A stretch of 64,000 bases of DNA from Heliopora coerulea (Eukaryota; Cnidaria; Anthozoa; Scleralcyonacea; Helioporidae), in the NCBI GenBank assembly GCA_030142905.1, contig JASJOG010000318.1, positions 2,501 through 66,500 of the forward strand. The letters are read 5' to 3'. This document shows positions 50,201-59,563 of this stretch, piece after piece. The notes under the pieces were generated by a model. The model had not been told where the DNA came from and did no database searches. It saw only the letters and a list, made by a program, of their open reading frames with translations. A program made the translations under genes and the position numbers. Each line of letters starts with the position of its first letter. Positions within the stretch are counted from its first letter, which is position 1.

Positions 50201-51110
50201 TGTTAATAAACAATTCAATTCCTGTTCATATGGACAGTGATATATCCTCCTGTTTCAGTCACTATAGTGTGCTCACCATAATCAAGTGTAACCACCATGA
50301 ATAATTCCTACACATTGCTCATATTGCTAACGTAGACTATTGTAATGCGCCTTTAAATCTCATACTCTAAAGTCAAACATGTTTAGAAACTGTAATGTGA
50401 TGAAAAATGTTGCTGGTAAAGTTTTTCTACTGGTACAATCGATTTCGAGGAGCACTGAGCCATGACTGAATAACTGATATATGACATGAAGGAAAAGACA
50501 GCATCTTTTCGCCGAAAATCTGAGCCTACGCTATGAATTCAACGGCACTTAAAATAGCTTCTTACCACTGGTTTCGAACCGTTGCCATTTGGGCAAACGT
50601 CCATATAGTGTTGCCAATTACCCAAAAATAAATTATAAATTTTTAAATTAAAGGGATGAATAGCCGCGTGAAAAAGTGTAGCGGTCAAGATCGCAACAGC
50701 CGCTGCAGACCTTGCTGCAGACCTCACTGCAGCCAGAAACATAATATAAGTGAATGAATATCTAACTCGAATAAGTGTTCACCATTTACCGACTGAAGGC
50801 CCTTTTTTACTCTTTTTACGTATGCATAATATATTTTGACTTAAACTGTGCTGCTGTTAGTCAGCCAGCTTTACTTCACAGCGAAACGTTCTTATTTCAT
50901 TGTTCGACAAGTTAGATGACAAACTAGAGAAGAGGAATTACAAACATCAATGCAGCAAAAGCCCGCAGGAAAAGAATGCTAGCTCAAGTTAAAAAAGTTG
51001 CTCACCTTTGGGTTCTCCAAGTCTTTTTTTACAATTTCAATGCCAAACAGTTGGTGGCTATTTTCATAAATCTCTTGGAAAGATAGTAAAGGGAACGAAG
51101 ACGAAGCCAT
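35293..51110 (-). CDS. NUF2: Kinetochore protein NUF2, 18 exons
   Basis: Minus-strand exons by GT-AG boundaries and phase: 51,110-51,006; 49,936-49,868; 49,410-49,328; 45,296-45,235; 44,901-44,874; 44,515-44,446; 43,384-43,355; 43,301-43,265; 42,704-42,648; 42,375-42,313; 41,757-41,668; 40,774-40,661; 40,380-40,322; 37,570-37,486; 37,287-37,181; 36,454-36,367; 35,503-35,429; 35,358-35,293. Exons 1-6 form the N-terminal calponin-homology domain (start MASSSFPLLSFQEIYENSH; HACGIKDFSISDVTTPKSKR; ISAMINFQKFKA), which in the NDC80 complex helps bind microtubules. The rest is coiled coil with the family hallmark AQIVTSPDKFRG (human NUF2 has KIVDSPEKLKNY). The total is about 429 residues against 464 in human. 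All junctions agree in phase except exon 7 to 8 (one nucleotide off; the intron would be only 53 bp). A transposon sits directly before the ATG. Confidence 0.9.
35560..35825. repeat. Purine-rich then ACA/GAC-rich low-complexity tract
   Basis: An intronic stretch of NUF2 rich in GAAAGAGA, then ACAACAACA and GACGACGATG. The Lys/Glu-rich and Ser/Leu-rich open frames over it are composition artefacts. Confidence 0.7.
35912..36109 (+). mobile_element. tRNA-like SINE enclosed in a 38-bp inverted repeat
   Basis: The tRNA-like core at 35,982-36,057 has an A-box (TGGTAGCTCAATGG) and a B-box (GGGTTCGATCCCCGTC). It is flanked by inverted arms GATAGATGAACGTTCTTCAA / TCAAGCTCTATCCTC (35,912-35,949) and their complement at 36,072-36,109. 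A relative without the left arm is at 54,475-54,622. It lies in the NUF2 intron between exons 16 and 17. Confidence 0.7.
38316..39555 (+). pseudogene. Crypton-type tyrosine recombinase remnant (DUF3504-like)
   Basis: It lies antisense within the NUF2 intron between exons 13 and 14. The N-terminal core-binding-like part (38,316-38,600) reads QISENTKHKTKYDKHTLCKF. A middle remnant near 38,790-38,900 reads FGDQKQVALQRVTWWLFTLHF in part. The C-terminal part (39,003-39,300) reads SPLGKNEVGKLLLKAAQ and NSVRKTCTSKLLD, then, after a frameshift, AAQVSGYQNVKSPK. The NxSVRKT arginine and the AQxSGHxN-type box (His replaced by Tyr here) are characteristic of the Crypton recombinase domain also found in QRICH1/ZMYM-type proteins. 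Stops and shifts between the parts make it non-functional. Confidence 0.75.
43593..43695 (+). repeat. Small about 105-bp repeat (TTAACCCATT... type)
   Basis: It begins TTAACCCATTAAGGGTGAAG, has an internal ATTTTACTCCGATTAATGCC and ends near GGTGAGCCCAACTTCTTAAT. Related copies are at 49,005-49,108, at 29,545-29,655 (inverted) and at 52,923-53,037. Its ends are roughly inverted (TTAACCCATT / AATGNGTTAA), which suggests a tiny MITE. It lies in the NUF2 intron between exons 6 and 7. Confidence 0.6.
45760..48052 (+). mobile_element. Penelope-like element with inverted terminal repeats and 13-bp target duplication
   Basis: The left repeat (45,760-45,910, minus orientation) and the right repeat (about 47,870-48,052, plus) are inverted copies. 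ATTACAGTATTAT flanks the element exactly on both sides (45,747-45,759 and 48,053-48,065), a perfect 13-bp duplication. The left repeat lacks the outermost 38 bp present on the right. Each repeat contains CTGAAGA...GTCGAAACGTC (inverted at 45,828-45,862; direct at 47,919-47,953), a hammerhead-like core. A 20-bp unit ATATACCGACTGAGGCGATT is duplicated in tandem at 45,911-45,950. It lies in NUF2 intron 3, antisense to the gene. Confidence 0.88.
45924..47762 (+). CDS. Penelope-like polyprotein: reverse transcriptase plus GIY-YIG endonuclease
   Basis: An uninterrupted frame of about 612 codons. RT motifs in order: VILPADKGRVTVVMD, KLYGLPKLHK with PMRPIVS, LVSFDVKSLFTSIP (catalytic Asp), QLHGTAMGSPVSVVVAEI and WFRYVDDT (YVDD box). 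After a linker comes the GIY-YIG nuclease: GAIYKINCSDCQATYIGETS followed by RLTEHK. RT then GIY-YIG is the Penelope-like element architecture. The frame opens after a TGA at 45,921 with no ATG nearby; the next residues (YIPTEAIISSVEAVL) resemble internal PLE sequence, so the N-terminal 60-100 residues appear missing. Translation would need an upstream or non-AUG start. All catalytic motifs are intact and no stop is seen, in line with recent insertion. Confidence 0.9.
   Translation, partial: GDYIPTEAIISSVEAVLASQRDLAEATKDEIRSRVASTVQSASIRDTNLTTVEKQALKRLKHDENIVILPADKGRVTVVMDKTDYYDKMDELVNDKQTYELLKRDPAPSLQRKLNNKIFSMRKTNTIIQQTYYRLRCSVPRSPKLYGLPKLHKPQIPMRPIVSFCGSPTYELSKYLTTILQPLTNKSQHRLRSTENFINNLKTVQIPHNHKLVSFDVKSLFTSIPLQLALECTKTAINEFTDALPLPTGDIVELLELCLTSTYFQYNGKHYKQLHGTAMGSPVSVVVAEIVMQSIEERALTTYKHTLPFWFRYVDDTITALPEDEIDEFHKHINEQNSHIQFTKEIEEDGAIPFLDCLVSRDNNKLQTTVYRKPTHTERLLDQSSYNPTSHKATTIKTLTRRAQLICNSPDALRQENDYLQCVFHKNNYNSDFIKLNTYKDNERDKNNSPTTTTATIPYIKGTSEIISRILRPYNIRVAHKPITTLRHVLTNVKDREQPHERQGAIYKINCSDCQATYIGETSRNLNIRLTEHKRATKNGDKTNHTAEHHRQTKHNIDWDSAKCITYSTNYKQRLTLESWYTNLEQNPLNRSQQLPGPYKRLIHKVKRASSQ
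48168..48962. mobile_element. MITE with GGTGGTCG-rich interior
   Basis: The terminal inverted repeats AGTAGAACCTGAGTTTTACG (left) and its near-complement (right, ending GGTTCTACT) enclose about 800 bp. Subterminal regions repeat GGTGGTCGC / GACAGGTGGTCG several times, likely transposase-binding words. It is in NUF2 intron 3, next to the Penelope-like element. Confidence 0.75.
49005..49108 (+). repeat. Small about 105-bp repeat, second intronic copy
   Basis: Same family as 43,593-43,695: ATTTTACTCTGGCTAATGGC and GGATGAGCCCAGCCTTCTAA. In NUF2 intron 3. Confidence 0.55.
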
Positions 51111-51111
51111 C

Positions 51112-54016
51112 ACAGAATAAAGAATTAACCAGAAGTCCCACTCGCGAGGAAACTTGTCACACTTTTTTAACTGCGCATGTCCGCATCCGCCGTGTTCTTG
51201 GAGGGTGTACTCAGCGCATTTCAACTAGAAACAATATGGCGAAAACCAAAGTTGGCTCACTAAAACTGCTGTATTTGGAAAAGTAGGAGGACGATTTTCA
51301 CTATATTTCTGAATCTATTGAAGAGGAGGTAAGCGATTACTTTTTATAAGTTTGGTAATGTATAAACGATTTTTTCGAGTACAATTTAGCTTGTGTTCAC
51401 CGGCACCTCAGTCGCTCTCAACCTTTAATACGGTTCTTTTCAGGGCCCTGGAAAACTCTTTGAAAAACAGCTGTTTTGTGGGTACTCCTGTAATTCTCCT
51501 GGAATTTTGTAAAGAATTTGAACCTGGATAATCCAGACTTGCCAATTCGTACATTCACAAAAGTTCCTTTTTTCATACACAAAATAGATTTGTTTGCTTT
51601 TGTCCTTGCTTTTCTGTCAAATCCAAATTGAATCGAGTCGTGAGTTCATTATTGCTTAATTCTTATGTTGAAACCAACAAAATAGTGTTGTAGTTGTCAT
51701 AAGGAAGATTACATTCTTGCTCTTTTTACCAAAGAAGAAAACTAGGGGTTGGATCCTGGAAAAGTAGCGTTGCTACCATGGAAAACTCCTGGATTTTTGT
51801 GATCTTTCATCAGTATGAATCCTGTTTAATATTGACTCCAGGAAAATTCAGAATATGAAGTTTTTTATAGACTGGTTTTTTATAACTTTTCCTTTATATA
51901 GTGACATGGTCATAGATGGTGATGAAGGTCCTGTTTCAGTGTGTCTGTTTCAAACTTACAATGTACTAGTCAATATGGAGGCAAAGGCTGGAATTTCATC
52001 TGGAGAAGTGTAGTGTTGGCCAGATTATTCTTTGGTGTCTTATAGTTTATTTACATTCCTATCTAAACTACAAGGTCATTCAGATTAACCCAGTATGATG
52101 CAAGCACACAGTGGATTACCTTCTGATGAGAATTCAAACTGTAGAAAGAAACATTTAAAACATGGAAGTGCCTTTCAGGGACACTTTATAAAGACAAAAA
52201 TGATTTTTTATGAGCTTTATGGTTGTTATATTTATAACATAAATTATTTTGTAAAATTTAAATTGTATTATAATGCAATGGCAAAGACTGGGAAACCTGA
52301 TTAAGTAGTTTTCTGAATTCTAATAATGAACAGCATTTCTAAAGGATCATTGCCACCCACTGTTAAATAAACATACATTGACATTACTGGTAGAGACTGT
52401 AAATTTAATAAAATGTTTTACACTTCCCAAAAACCAAGTCCTGTTATTATTTTTTTTAATTTCTTATTTTTCATACTGTAAGTTGTAAGACAGAAAGCCA
52501 TCATTTTTAAAATCAATTTTATTGTTATAGAGTAAGACGTCAAAAGTAGTTGCTGGCATTGCTTGTATGGTCTTACCTGCACATAGAAATCAACCATAGC
52601 ATAAAGTAAATGGTTTGAACCTGGGCAATCGTGACATGTTTGAGGAAGTTGATCGTCCAGGTTAGTGTAGTCTTGAGAAAGACTGTTGGTTGAAGTGACT
52701 GACGTTTCGACAGCCTTAGCGGCGGTCATCTTCAGAGTCAAAATGAGAGTAACGGACGATACAAATACAAATACAGGCGAACCTGAACTTTACTCTCCTT
52801 TTGACTCTGAAGATGACCGCCGCTAAGGCTGTCGAAACGTCAGTCACTTCAACCAACAGTCTTTCTCAAGACTACACTAACCTGGACGATCAACTTCCTC
52901 AAACATGTCAACCATAGCATGTTTAACCCATTGAGGGACAAGAGCACACTTTACTGTTTTATTCTGGCTAACAGCAAACAATTTTATTCACCTAAGTGAT
53001 GAGCCCCAATGCACCATTGCACCTGAATGGGTTAATAGATTATCTTAGACAATGTTTACACTTGGTGCCCAATTGTATTTTCGATGGGTACTTTAATGAA
53101 CACACCTATTATGCTAGAATAAAATATATAAATTACAACTGCCATTATAGCTTGTTATTTACATACTACACATGTAGACTTTCACCTCATTTAATCAAAT
53201 TATTTAACTCAAATTGTGCACTGTATGCTGCCAATGATTAAAGTTTAGGCCTTTCCAAGCATTACAAACAAATACATATGCATAAATTCTGAGTAGAAAC
53301 TGTAAGCCAAAGTCTACGTACCATATGTACATTATCAAACTTCACTGGGGTCGGTTACTTCTCCCTAAACTCTTTTAAGGTATTGAAAGATGATTCAATC
53401 TTTACTGAAAGGCATAAATAGTTTTATAGGTAGGTGTTCTATAACTGATTTACTGTAGCTTCAAAGATTTCTTAGCTCCTAATAATGTAACGCAGTTTAT
53501 GCACACATTCGGCAAGTTTTAATCGTTTCAAGTCAAACATTTAACACATATAACAACGGCTGTTAGGTAACTTTTAAAAACTGTACTCGTCACTAGAAAT
53601 TGTAGTGTGATTGTAAAAATGTAGTGTAAATGTAGTTCAAATTATTTGAATAAATTTCCGATTACTAGACGAACTATTAATGTGGTGAATCACTGAGAGA
53701 CAAGGATTGTTAAGCTGCTTAATTGTGATCAGTTTTAGCGTAGTATTTTGAAATTTTTTAACAAAAACAGTCAGTTTGCCTTCGCTTTAACCGGCCTCGG
53801 TGGTAGAATCTTCATCCGACGTCCAAAATTTAGCCAGATCCCTTCAAACTGAACTACTCCATATCGTTTCCTTTTAAAAATGACTCAGTTAATGTTATAC
53901 CCTCCAAGAACATGGCGGCCGTTCAACTTCCTGTGTGCGCGAGGCAACATGCGCGAGGACATGTACATCAGAGGTGCCGACACTGAGTGGGACTTCTGGT
54001 TAATTCTTTATTCTGT
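51112..54016. mobile_element. 2.9-kb non-autonomous DNA transposon inserted at the NUF2 start codon
   Basis: The ends are ACAGAATAAAGAATTAACC and its exact complement, continuing into AGAAGTCCCACTC on both sides. It is flanked by GAAGCCATC (51,103-51,111) and GACGCCATC (54,017-54,025), a 9-bp duplication with one mismatch. Nine-base duplications suggest a Mutator-like (MULE) element, but no transposase is present, so the superfamily is an inference. The body is an inverted relative of 29,090-31,150. It contains a 307-bp Penelope fold-back (52,603-52,909) and a copy of the 105-bp repeat. Confidence 0.8.
52603..52909. mobile_element. Fold-back derivative of the Penelope-like element
   Basis: Two inverted terminal repeats of the 45,760-48,052 element are joined with essentially no interior. 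The left starts AAAGTAAATGGTTTGAACC and the right ends CTTCCTCAAACATGTC. AACCATAGCAT flanks it on both sides (52,592-52,602 and 52,910-52,920), an exact 11-bp duplication. The sister transposon copy shows the single, empty target at 29,662-29,672. CTGAAGA...CGAAACGTC cores are at 52,701-52,735 (inverted) and 52,807-52,841 (direct). Confidence 0.88.
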
Positions 54017-54474
54017 GACGCCATCTTTACTTCCAATATAACCGCTTTGGTTTCAGTCCTCTTCCCGGTCTTGCACGTCAGTTGCAGTCCTTTACACCAC
54101 TTTAATTTTCAGTTATTATTTGGTTCGTCTTCGAAAACGTTCACAGCCATGGAAAAAGTTAACAGACGAAATATTACTGGACCAGTTTTACATATTCGAG
54201 TGTTTCAAAGGACTCGTTATTGTCGTGTGGCCTAAGGACTGTCCTAAACTGTGTAAAGATGATAAAATTACGGTAAAAAAAGAACGTGCACTTAGTAGTT
54301 TCCTCAAGTAACTTTTCGGGACTGTTTCATCAAGTTTCTCGTCAATTTGGTAATTTGTTTTCGTGAAAATATACGACGTGTAACTCAGTTTGACTTTGTC
54401 GAAATATATTTGAAATTCTTAAACTCATTTCTGTCTTTTGAAGGCATGTTTTGTGTGTATAGGTCGCACATATA

Positions 54475-54622
54475 TATCGAACTTGCACCTCAGCTCACCA
54501 TCTGAGTCTCGGTAGCTCAATGGTTAGAAAGTCTCACCGGTCATCACAAGGTTGCGGGTTCGATCCCCGTCTGGGGCTCAGAAATTATTTTCTAAGTATC
54601 GAGCTTGAAGATCGTTCATCCA
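54475..54622 (+). mobile_element. tRNA-like SINE, relative of 35,912-36,109
   Basis: TCGAACTTGCACCTCAGCTC precedes the tRNA-like part (A-box CGGTAGCTCAATGG; B-box GCGGGTTCGATCCCCGTC). The tail GAAATTATTTTCTAAGTATC and CGAGCTTGAAGATCGTTCAT matches the other copy. Confidence 0.7.
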
Positions 54623-54796
54623 CCTTAATTAACCCTTTATCACTGGGTTTCCCCTTTAATCTTCTTTCAATTTTTAAATTGTAATTTGCTCTATTACCAT
54701 AATCATTACAATTTTTAACGTCTAATATTTTGACGACAAGCGTTGATCTTACTTTCAAACCAAAGGCATTTGATTGAATCTTTTAAACTCTTAATA

Positions 54797-55139
54797 CAGG
54801 GGTGTCCAACATACGGCCCGCGGGCCAGAGTCAGGCCCGCCAGCTAATGCCTAGTCCCAGCTCAAAATACTTACCAAAACAATCATGGCCAGATGTCTCA
54901 CTAAAATGCCAGTCAAGCCATTGTACAGTGTACACTGCAGTAATACAACATGACTAGTTTAGTACAGTAGATATTATATAACTGTATGATTATACTTTCT
55001 TTAGCAGCTTAGCTAAACTCTAAATAGAATCATGGCTTATCCCTCTCATCGGCTTGTCTTGCCCACATTTACTGTGCAGCCCTCCTTCTGCGGAAAAATA
55101 GGAATGTGGCCCCTCACACCAAAAGGTTGGACACCCCTG
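54797..55139. mobile_element. hAT-type MITE with perfect 8-bp target duplication
   Basis: It starts CAGGGGTGTCCAACATACGG and ends GGTTGGACACCCCTG, inverted ends of a widespread hAT type. TCTTAATA lies on both sides (54,789-54,796 and 55,140-55,147). No coding capacity. Confidence 0.88.
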
Positions 55140-55365
55140 TCTTAATAGGACGATCGATAATTGATGTAAAGCTTCAAACCAATTGACAAAATATTTACAC
55201 AATGATGTTAGATTGTATTGCTTTGCCAGAAACGTCAGTTTGAATAGTATTCCAGGATGTTGATTTAAAAACGGGGATATGAGTTAAACTGAATACAGCG
55301 TGCATGATCTATTTAGATAAATACAGTTTTACATATTCCAGTGTTCCGCTTACTGAAACCACAAG

Positions 55366-55563
55366 ATGGCGGCAGTTGAAACTACAAGAGAGTGCAGTGT
55401 TCCAGAAGAGCATGGTATTCGTAATGTTGATTTATTGAACGTCGAAGAATGCAAGAAGAACTTGGATATTACTAGCAAAGGAAGTTTTAAATGGTTTGGG
55501 GAATTTGGGACATTGCAACTATTATTTGACCGTATAGTGTCTTCACTCGTTCGAATACACTAG
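55366..55563 (+). CDS. Hypothetical 65-residue open frame
   Basis: It begins at an ATG in good context (CACAAGATGGCGG) and contains DLLNVEECKKNLDITSKGSF then KWFGEFGTLQLLFDRI. The composition looks real, and I have a faint impression of similarity to cnidarian repeat-associated proteins, but I cannot name a family. It could be a first exon or a 5' fragment; no clear donor was seen before the stop. Confidence 0.35.
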   Translation: MAAVETTRECSVPEEHGIRNVDLLNVEECKKNLDITSKGSFKWFGEFGTLQLLFDRIVSSLVRIH

Positions 55564-55831
55564 GAATCTAAATACTTTATTTCGGTCTTCTACTTGTATA
55601 CAGCATAAACTAATGCATCTCATTAACGTGCAATTGTGAATATATTATGGACACTACATTTCTCCTCTTTTTCAAGAAAGATAAATAACTTAAATATATT
55701 TGTAATAAGTGTATATGTATACATAGGTAGGATATTTTTTTCCGAGTTTTTTTTCCTCGTTTCCAATGTTCAAAATAGTATAGAATTATGTAATGCTTTC
55801 TAATTAATTTTTCCTTATCCTTGTTCTTATC

Positions 55832-56461
55832 CTATAATTGGCAATCTTGTGTCCAAATAAGTTTTCTTCGAGTTCGTCCACTTCTGCGGACTGTTAGTAG
55901 TTCAGAAACTACTTGCGATTGATCAGGGTCTTCCATGTAGTCTTCAACTATGTAGCTCTCCTCAGTTCCTGTTGTATTCGTCTTCTTCTCTACTTCTGGC
56001 TGAATACTTGTTCTCGACTCCTCTTCAAAACTCCATGACCATTGATTTTCTTCTTCTGGCATAACCTCTGGCTGATTATAGTTTCGTCTGGCCTTTTGGA
56101 TTTTCTTATAATGGGAGCTGTTTCTAGTTACTCGCCTTCTATCGGTTGTTCTTCTAGCCGTAATCATTGATCGTTTTACTGTTTCCACAATGTAGGGCGT
56201 CGCTTCGAAGGGTGTGCTGAGCTTGTTTCTTGGTTGTTTCACAAGGACGGTATCTCCGCTTGGTATATCGTGAGTGCTGACATTTCGGGACTTGTCTGCA
56301 TATTTCTTCATTTTGTCTTTTGCTTGCTGATCATTGTTGATGACTTTATGGTTTGGCTTGTCGGGAAGGATAACAGGAAGTTTTGTTCGGACGCACCTAT
56401 TCATTAGTAACTCGTAGGGTGATTTTCGTGTACTTGGGTGCGGTGTTGATGAAAAGAACTT
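55832..56461 (-). pseudogene. Gypsy (Ty3-like) Pol C-terminal remnant
   Basis: The minus strand begins near PHPSTRKSPYELLMNR, the end of an integrase core, and continues through DQQAKDKMKKYADKSR, IPSGDTVLVKQPRNKLSTPF and RRVTRNSSHYKKIQ, the usual C-terminal segment of Ty3/gypsy integrases. An acidic tail leads to the stop at 55,832. Everything upstream (protease, RT, RNase H, integrase core) is missing at about 56,465, where the BEL/Pao-related sequence begins, so the BEL element probably inserted into or recombined with this one. Confidence 0.78.
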
Positions 56462-56669
56462 ACTTCTGTGACAATATCCCCCTGAAATCCCCTTTAATTT
56501 TAAATTCTACAGATAACTCTGGTTAGCCTTCAGAATAGCAAACAGAACCGAACAAAACCGACAAGTATCCTGAACCTCGTGCTTCAAGTCCACGTGATCC
56601 CCATACAGCATGTAACCCTAAACTTGGTTAATTAACTAATAAACTACAAATAATAACAAAGTTAACATG

Positions 56670-58165
56670 TCACTCAACATCCTCCCCCCCGATGATATCA
56701 TCATCATCATAGCCTTCAGCTGGGTGAATTACCACAATTTTGGTTATTAGTCTTCTGTATTCACCAGAAGGGCATTTTACTTTTACATTTCTAATCCTGC
56801 CATCACTACCAGGATAAACTTGAATGATTCTTCCCAGGTACCATTTCCCACGGACAGCGTTAGTTTCTTCCATGATAACTACATCATCGATCCGGACATT
56901 GCGTTTCTCGGTGTTCCACTTTCTCCTGGGTACAAGTAATGGGAAAACATCTCTTTTCCATCGATGCCAAAAAGAGTCTACGATTTTCTGAACGAATTCA
57001 ACTCTTCGTCGTGGATCTCGGGTTTCTCGAAACGGACCTTGAGGTACAACAGTTGAAGCTCGCCCCAACAACATATCATTGGGTGATAGGTAGGTTCCAT
57101 CGTTTGGATCATTCGGTAATCAACCGATCGGACATTGGTTAACTAAATTAGCCACTTCTAGCAGTGTTGTGTAGAGCTCGAATGGGGTCAACTTTTGATC
57201 TCCAATGGCTTTCTTTAGCGCTGATTTGCAGCTCTTTACAAGTGCTTCTGAGCACCCATTCTGGTGCTGGGCTCCAGGAGTCGTGAATTTCCACTGCACA
57301 TTCCTCTCGGCACAGAAGTCGCACAGTCGTTCCTTTTCCCAGCCTTTCACCATCTCTTGCAGCTCTCTTTCAGCTCCGACGAACTAGGTCCCATTGTCAC
57401 TTAGGATCATTGATGGTTGGCCTCGTATGGCGAACAATCTTAGAAGTACTTGGATAAATTCCATAGTTGAGCAATTCACAGCTAGCTCTAGGTGGACGGC
57501 TCTTGTATTGAGGCAAGTGAAGATCACTCCGTAGTGCTTCGTGCTCTTGTTTCGACTGATCTTGACAGTGTAGGGCCCAAAGTAATCGCATGCAGTGTAG
57601 TAAAACGGAGGTGTGTATGGCGATGCGCGTTCTTCAGGAAGTTCTACCATCAGTTGACTCTCGGCTCTCTGCTCTATCTCCCTGCACGTTACGCATCTAT
57701 GCTTGACTTTCTTTGCTAGATCGTGTCCTCTCAGGATGCAGTATTTCGACCTGACCTTTGCCGTAGTCGCTGCTATTCCTGGATAACCATATTGATGCAT
57801 ATGCCTTGTAACGAGAAGTGAAATCCAGTGTTTGTACGGAAGTAATGCTGGATGTATCGTGTTGTAGGATGCGATTGCTTTGTCCATTCTGCCACCCACT
57901 CTGATTATGCCTCTTGCATCCACAAATGGACTAAGTTGCTTGAATTCGCCCTTGGCGTGTCGATCCTTGACATTTTGCTGTGCCTTGATTATCCAAAACG
58001 TTTCTGCTTCGTTTAACTCTTGACACGTTAACGGACTATTTGCTGTCTCTGCTTGCTCTCCTTTCACTCTCTGATGATATTTGAACTTAATGTTGTTGAT
58101 AAACCCTTGTACATACGCCGTTACTCGGATAAGTCTTCTCCAATTAGAAAACCTTTCGCAATCGA
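56670..58165 (-). pseudogene. BEL/Pao retrotransposon remnant: integrase and C-terminal domain
   Basis: It starts (minus) with FSNWRRLIRVTAYVQGFI, then the H2C2-like zinc region (HMHQYGYPG, then KHRCVTCREIEQ), then the integrase core YTACDYFGPYTVKI (Asp), NTRAVHLELA and SMILSDNGT (second Asp), and after one in-frame TAG, HQNGCSEALVKSCK with the catalytic Glu. The C-terminal DUF5641-type part reads DPRRRVEFVQKIVDSFWHRW and GKWYLGRIIQVYPGSDG. One frame runs the whole way with only two stops (57,382 region, TAG; 57,120 region, TGA). Gag, protease and RT are missing. A run of seven G (minus strand) near 56,685 may be the polypurine tract before a 3' LTR. Confidence 0.85.
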
Positions 58166-58169
58166 ATCA

Positions 58170-59255
58170 TTCAGCTAAGATTGAGCGATAGTAATATGAT
58201 TGACATGTATAATCATGTATTCATTTGAAGGTTTATTTTACATCAGCGAAAGTTTCTAATCTCGCCAGACAATTAAAGCTTGATTGTCACAGTTTATCCT
58301 GGATTGAGACGTGCAGAATCGACCTTATTTTTCCATTTTTTTGTTTTCGAATCTTGGTTTTTATCTCCGCCCAATTTAATCGATGTTGAGTACCATGACA
58401 AATTCGAAAGCCTTGTCACGTGAGAGTTCTTCGTGGTTTATCTGAAATACGATCCTTCTAACGGTCGTGTTTCGTTAGACTAAATACGCTTAGGTACACT
58501 CCAAAAATGTTTAACATTCATTCACTTTAGGTTAACCTTTAGAATTGCTTAGGGTTTTATAATTCCAGAGTTGGTAATGGGATCAAGACTGCAGTCCCTA
58601 ATGTGATTGGGTGGTTAAGTACCTTATCAAACTAATTTACATGTGCACATTTGACTTGAGGCGAAAATGGCGTACTTTTTACGAGTTGCCTTGGTTACAC
58701 TGATAAAGAACGAGACAGCTGCTGCAAGGTCAAATTAAAGAAAAATCTCGGCATTACAAAATTCTACCCTTTTGGTATTTTAAGGCACTCTTATAAGAAA
58801 TCCTTGATTTCGATAAAATACTTATCTACAGCTGTAAGCTCAATAGGTTTTTCAAGTTTTCCTTCAAGAAAATCGAAGTGGCAACTTTGAACCACCTAGT
58901 GAAGCCCTCTGGTCGCTTTAGCAAAGATTGATTTATTATCACGATAATTATGGAATATCTTCGCCACACTTTTCCCACTAAAATCAACATTTTCTGGTTC
59001 ATTGAGCTTGAAATATATATATTTATAAAATAGCACGCGTCCTACGCACGCTCTGATTGGACGAGCCTCATTTTCTCTCAGAGTATGGAGACACAGTGGA
59101 CGTCATTTTCATTTTGTATTAGAGTACAGAGATATGAATGACGTCACCAAAACTCGAGAAAATCTTGGTTATTTTATAAAACAAATAGAAAATAGCTTTT
59201 GTGTCTGTACTGTGATAGAAACATGAATAGCGCCATTTCAACCTGCATTATTAGA
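58170..59255. other. Intergenic, no gene recognised
   Basis: AT-rich. The segment 59,020-59,190 is bounded by TTTATAAAATAG and its approximate inverse and may be a MITE. Nothing else is supported. Confidence 0.35.
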
Positions 59256-59256
59256 T

Positions 59257-59563
59257 AATGGCTAACCGGAAAGAATACTTGATAGAGCTTTTAATCAAGG
59301 CGAAAATGACAAAGCCGCCAAATGTCTAGTCTATTTAAAACTTCCATGGATAAGACAAATTTCCGAAACTTTTGGTCAATCGATCAAGTTAATCACTGAG
59401 TAAACATTTTTTGTCGCTAGATTCGTTGGAATGTTTTCGACGAAAACTAGCCTCCAACCCACTCACAAAGAGTCTCTACTTGCTTCTTCATCAAGCTATG
59501 TTGTTTACGAATTTAAATGCGAATGTGGATCTCGCTATGTGGGTAGAACTAATCAGAAACTGG
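59257..59563 (+). pseudogene. Second Penelope-like fragment, GIY-YIG region
   Basis: One plus-strand frame reads NDKAAKCLVYLKLPWIRQIS, a TAA stop, then MFSTKTSLQPTHKESLL and SSYVVYEFKCECGSRYVGRT before ending in GG. The VVYEFKC-CxC-SRYVGRT box is a GIY-YIG-type endonuclease of a different Penelope lineage from 45,924-47,762 (which has GAIYKINC...YIGET). Sequence after 59,563 is unrelated (a probable MITE start). Confidence 0.75.

Noticed and set aside
51112..54016. piggyBac assignment based on TTAA at the inner end (TTAACCAGAAG)
   Set aside because: The inverted repeat continues outside the TTAA for another 15 bp in this copy, the sister copy lacks TTAA, and the flanking duplication is 9 bp.
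54120..54311. Small plus-strand frame upstream of NUF2
   Set aside because: No family resemblance, and overlapping alternative frames are equally long.
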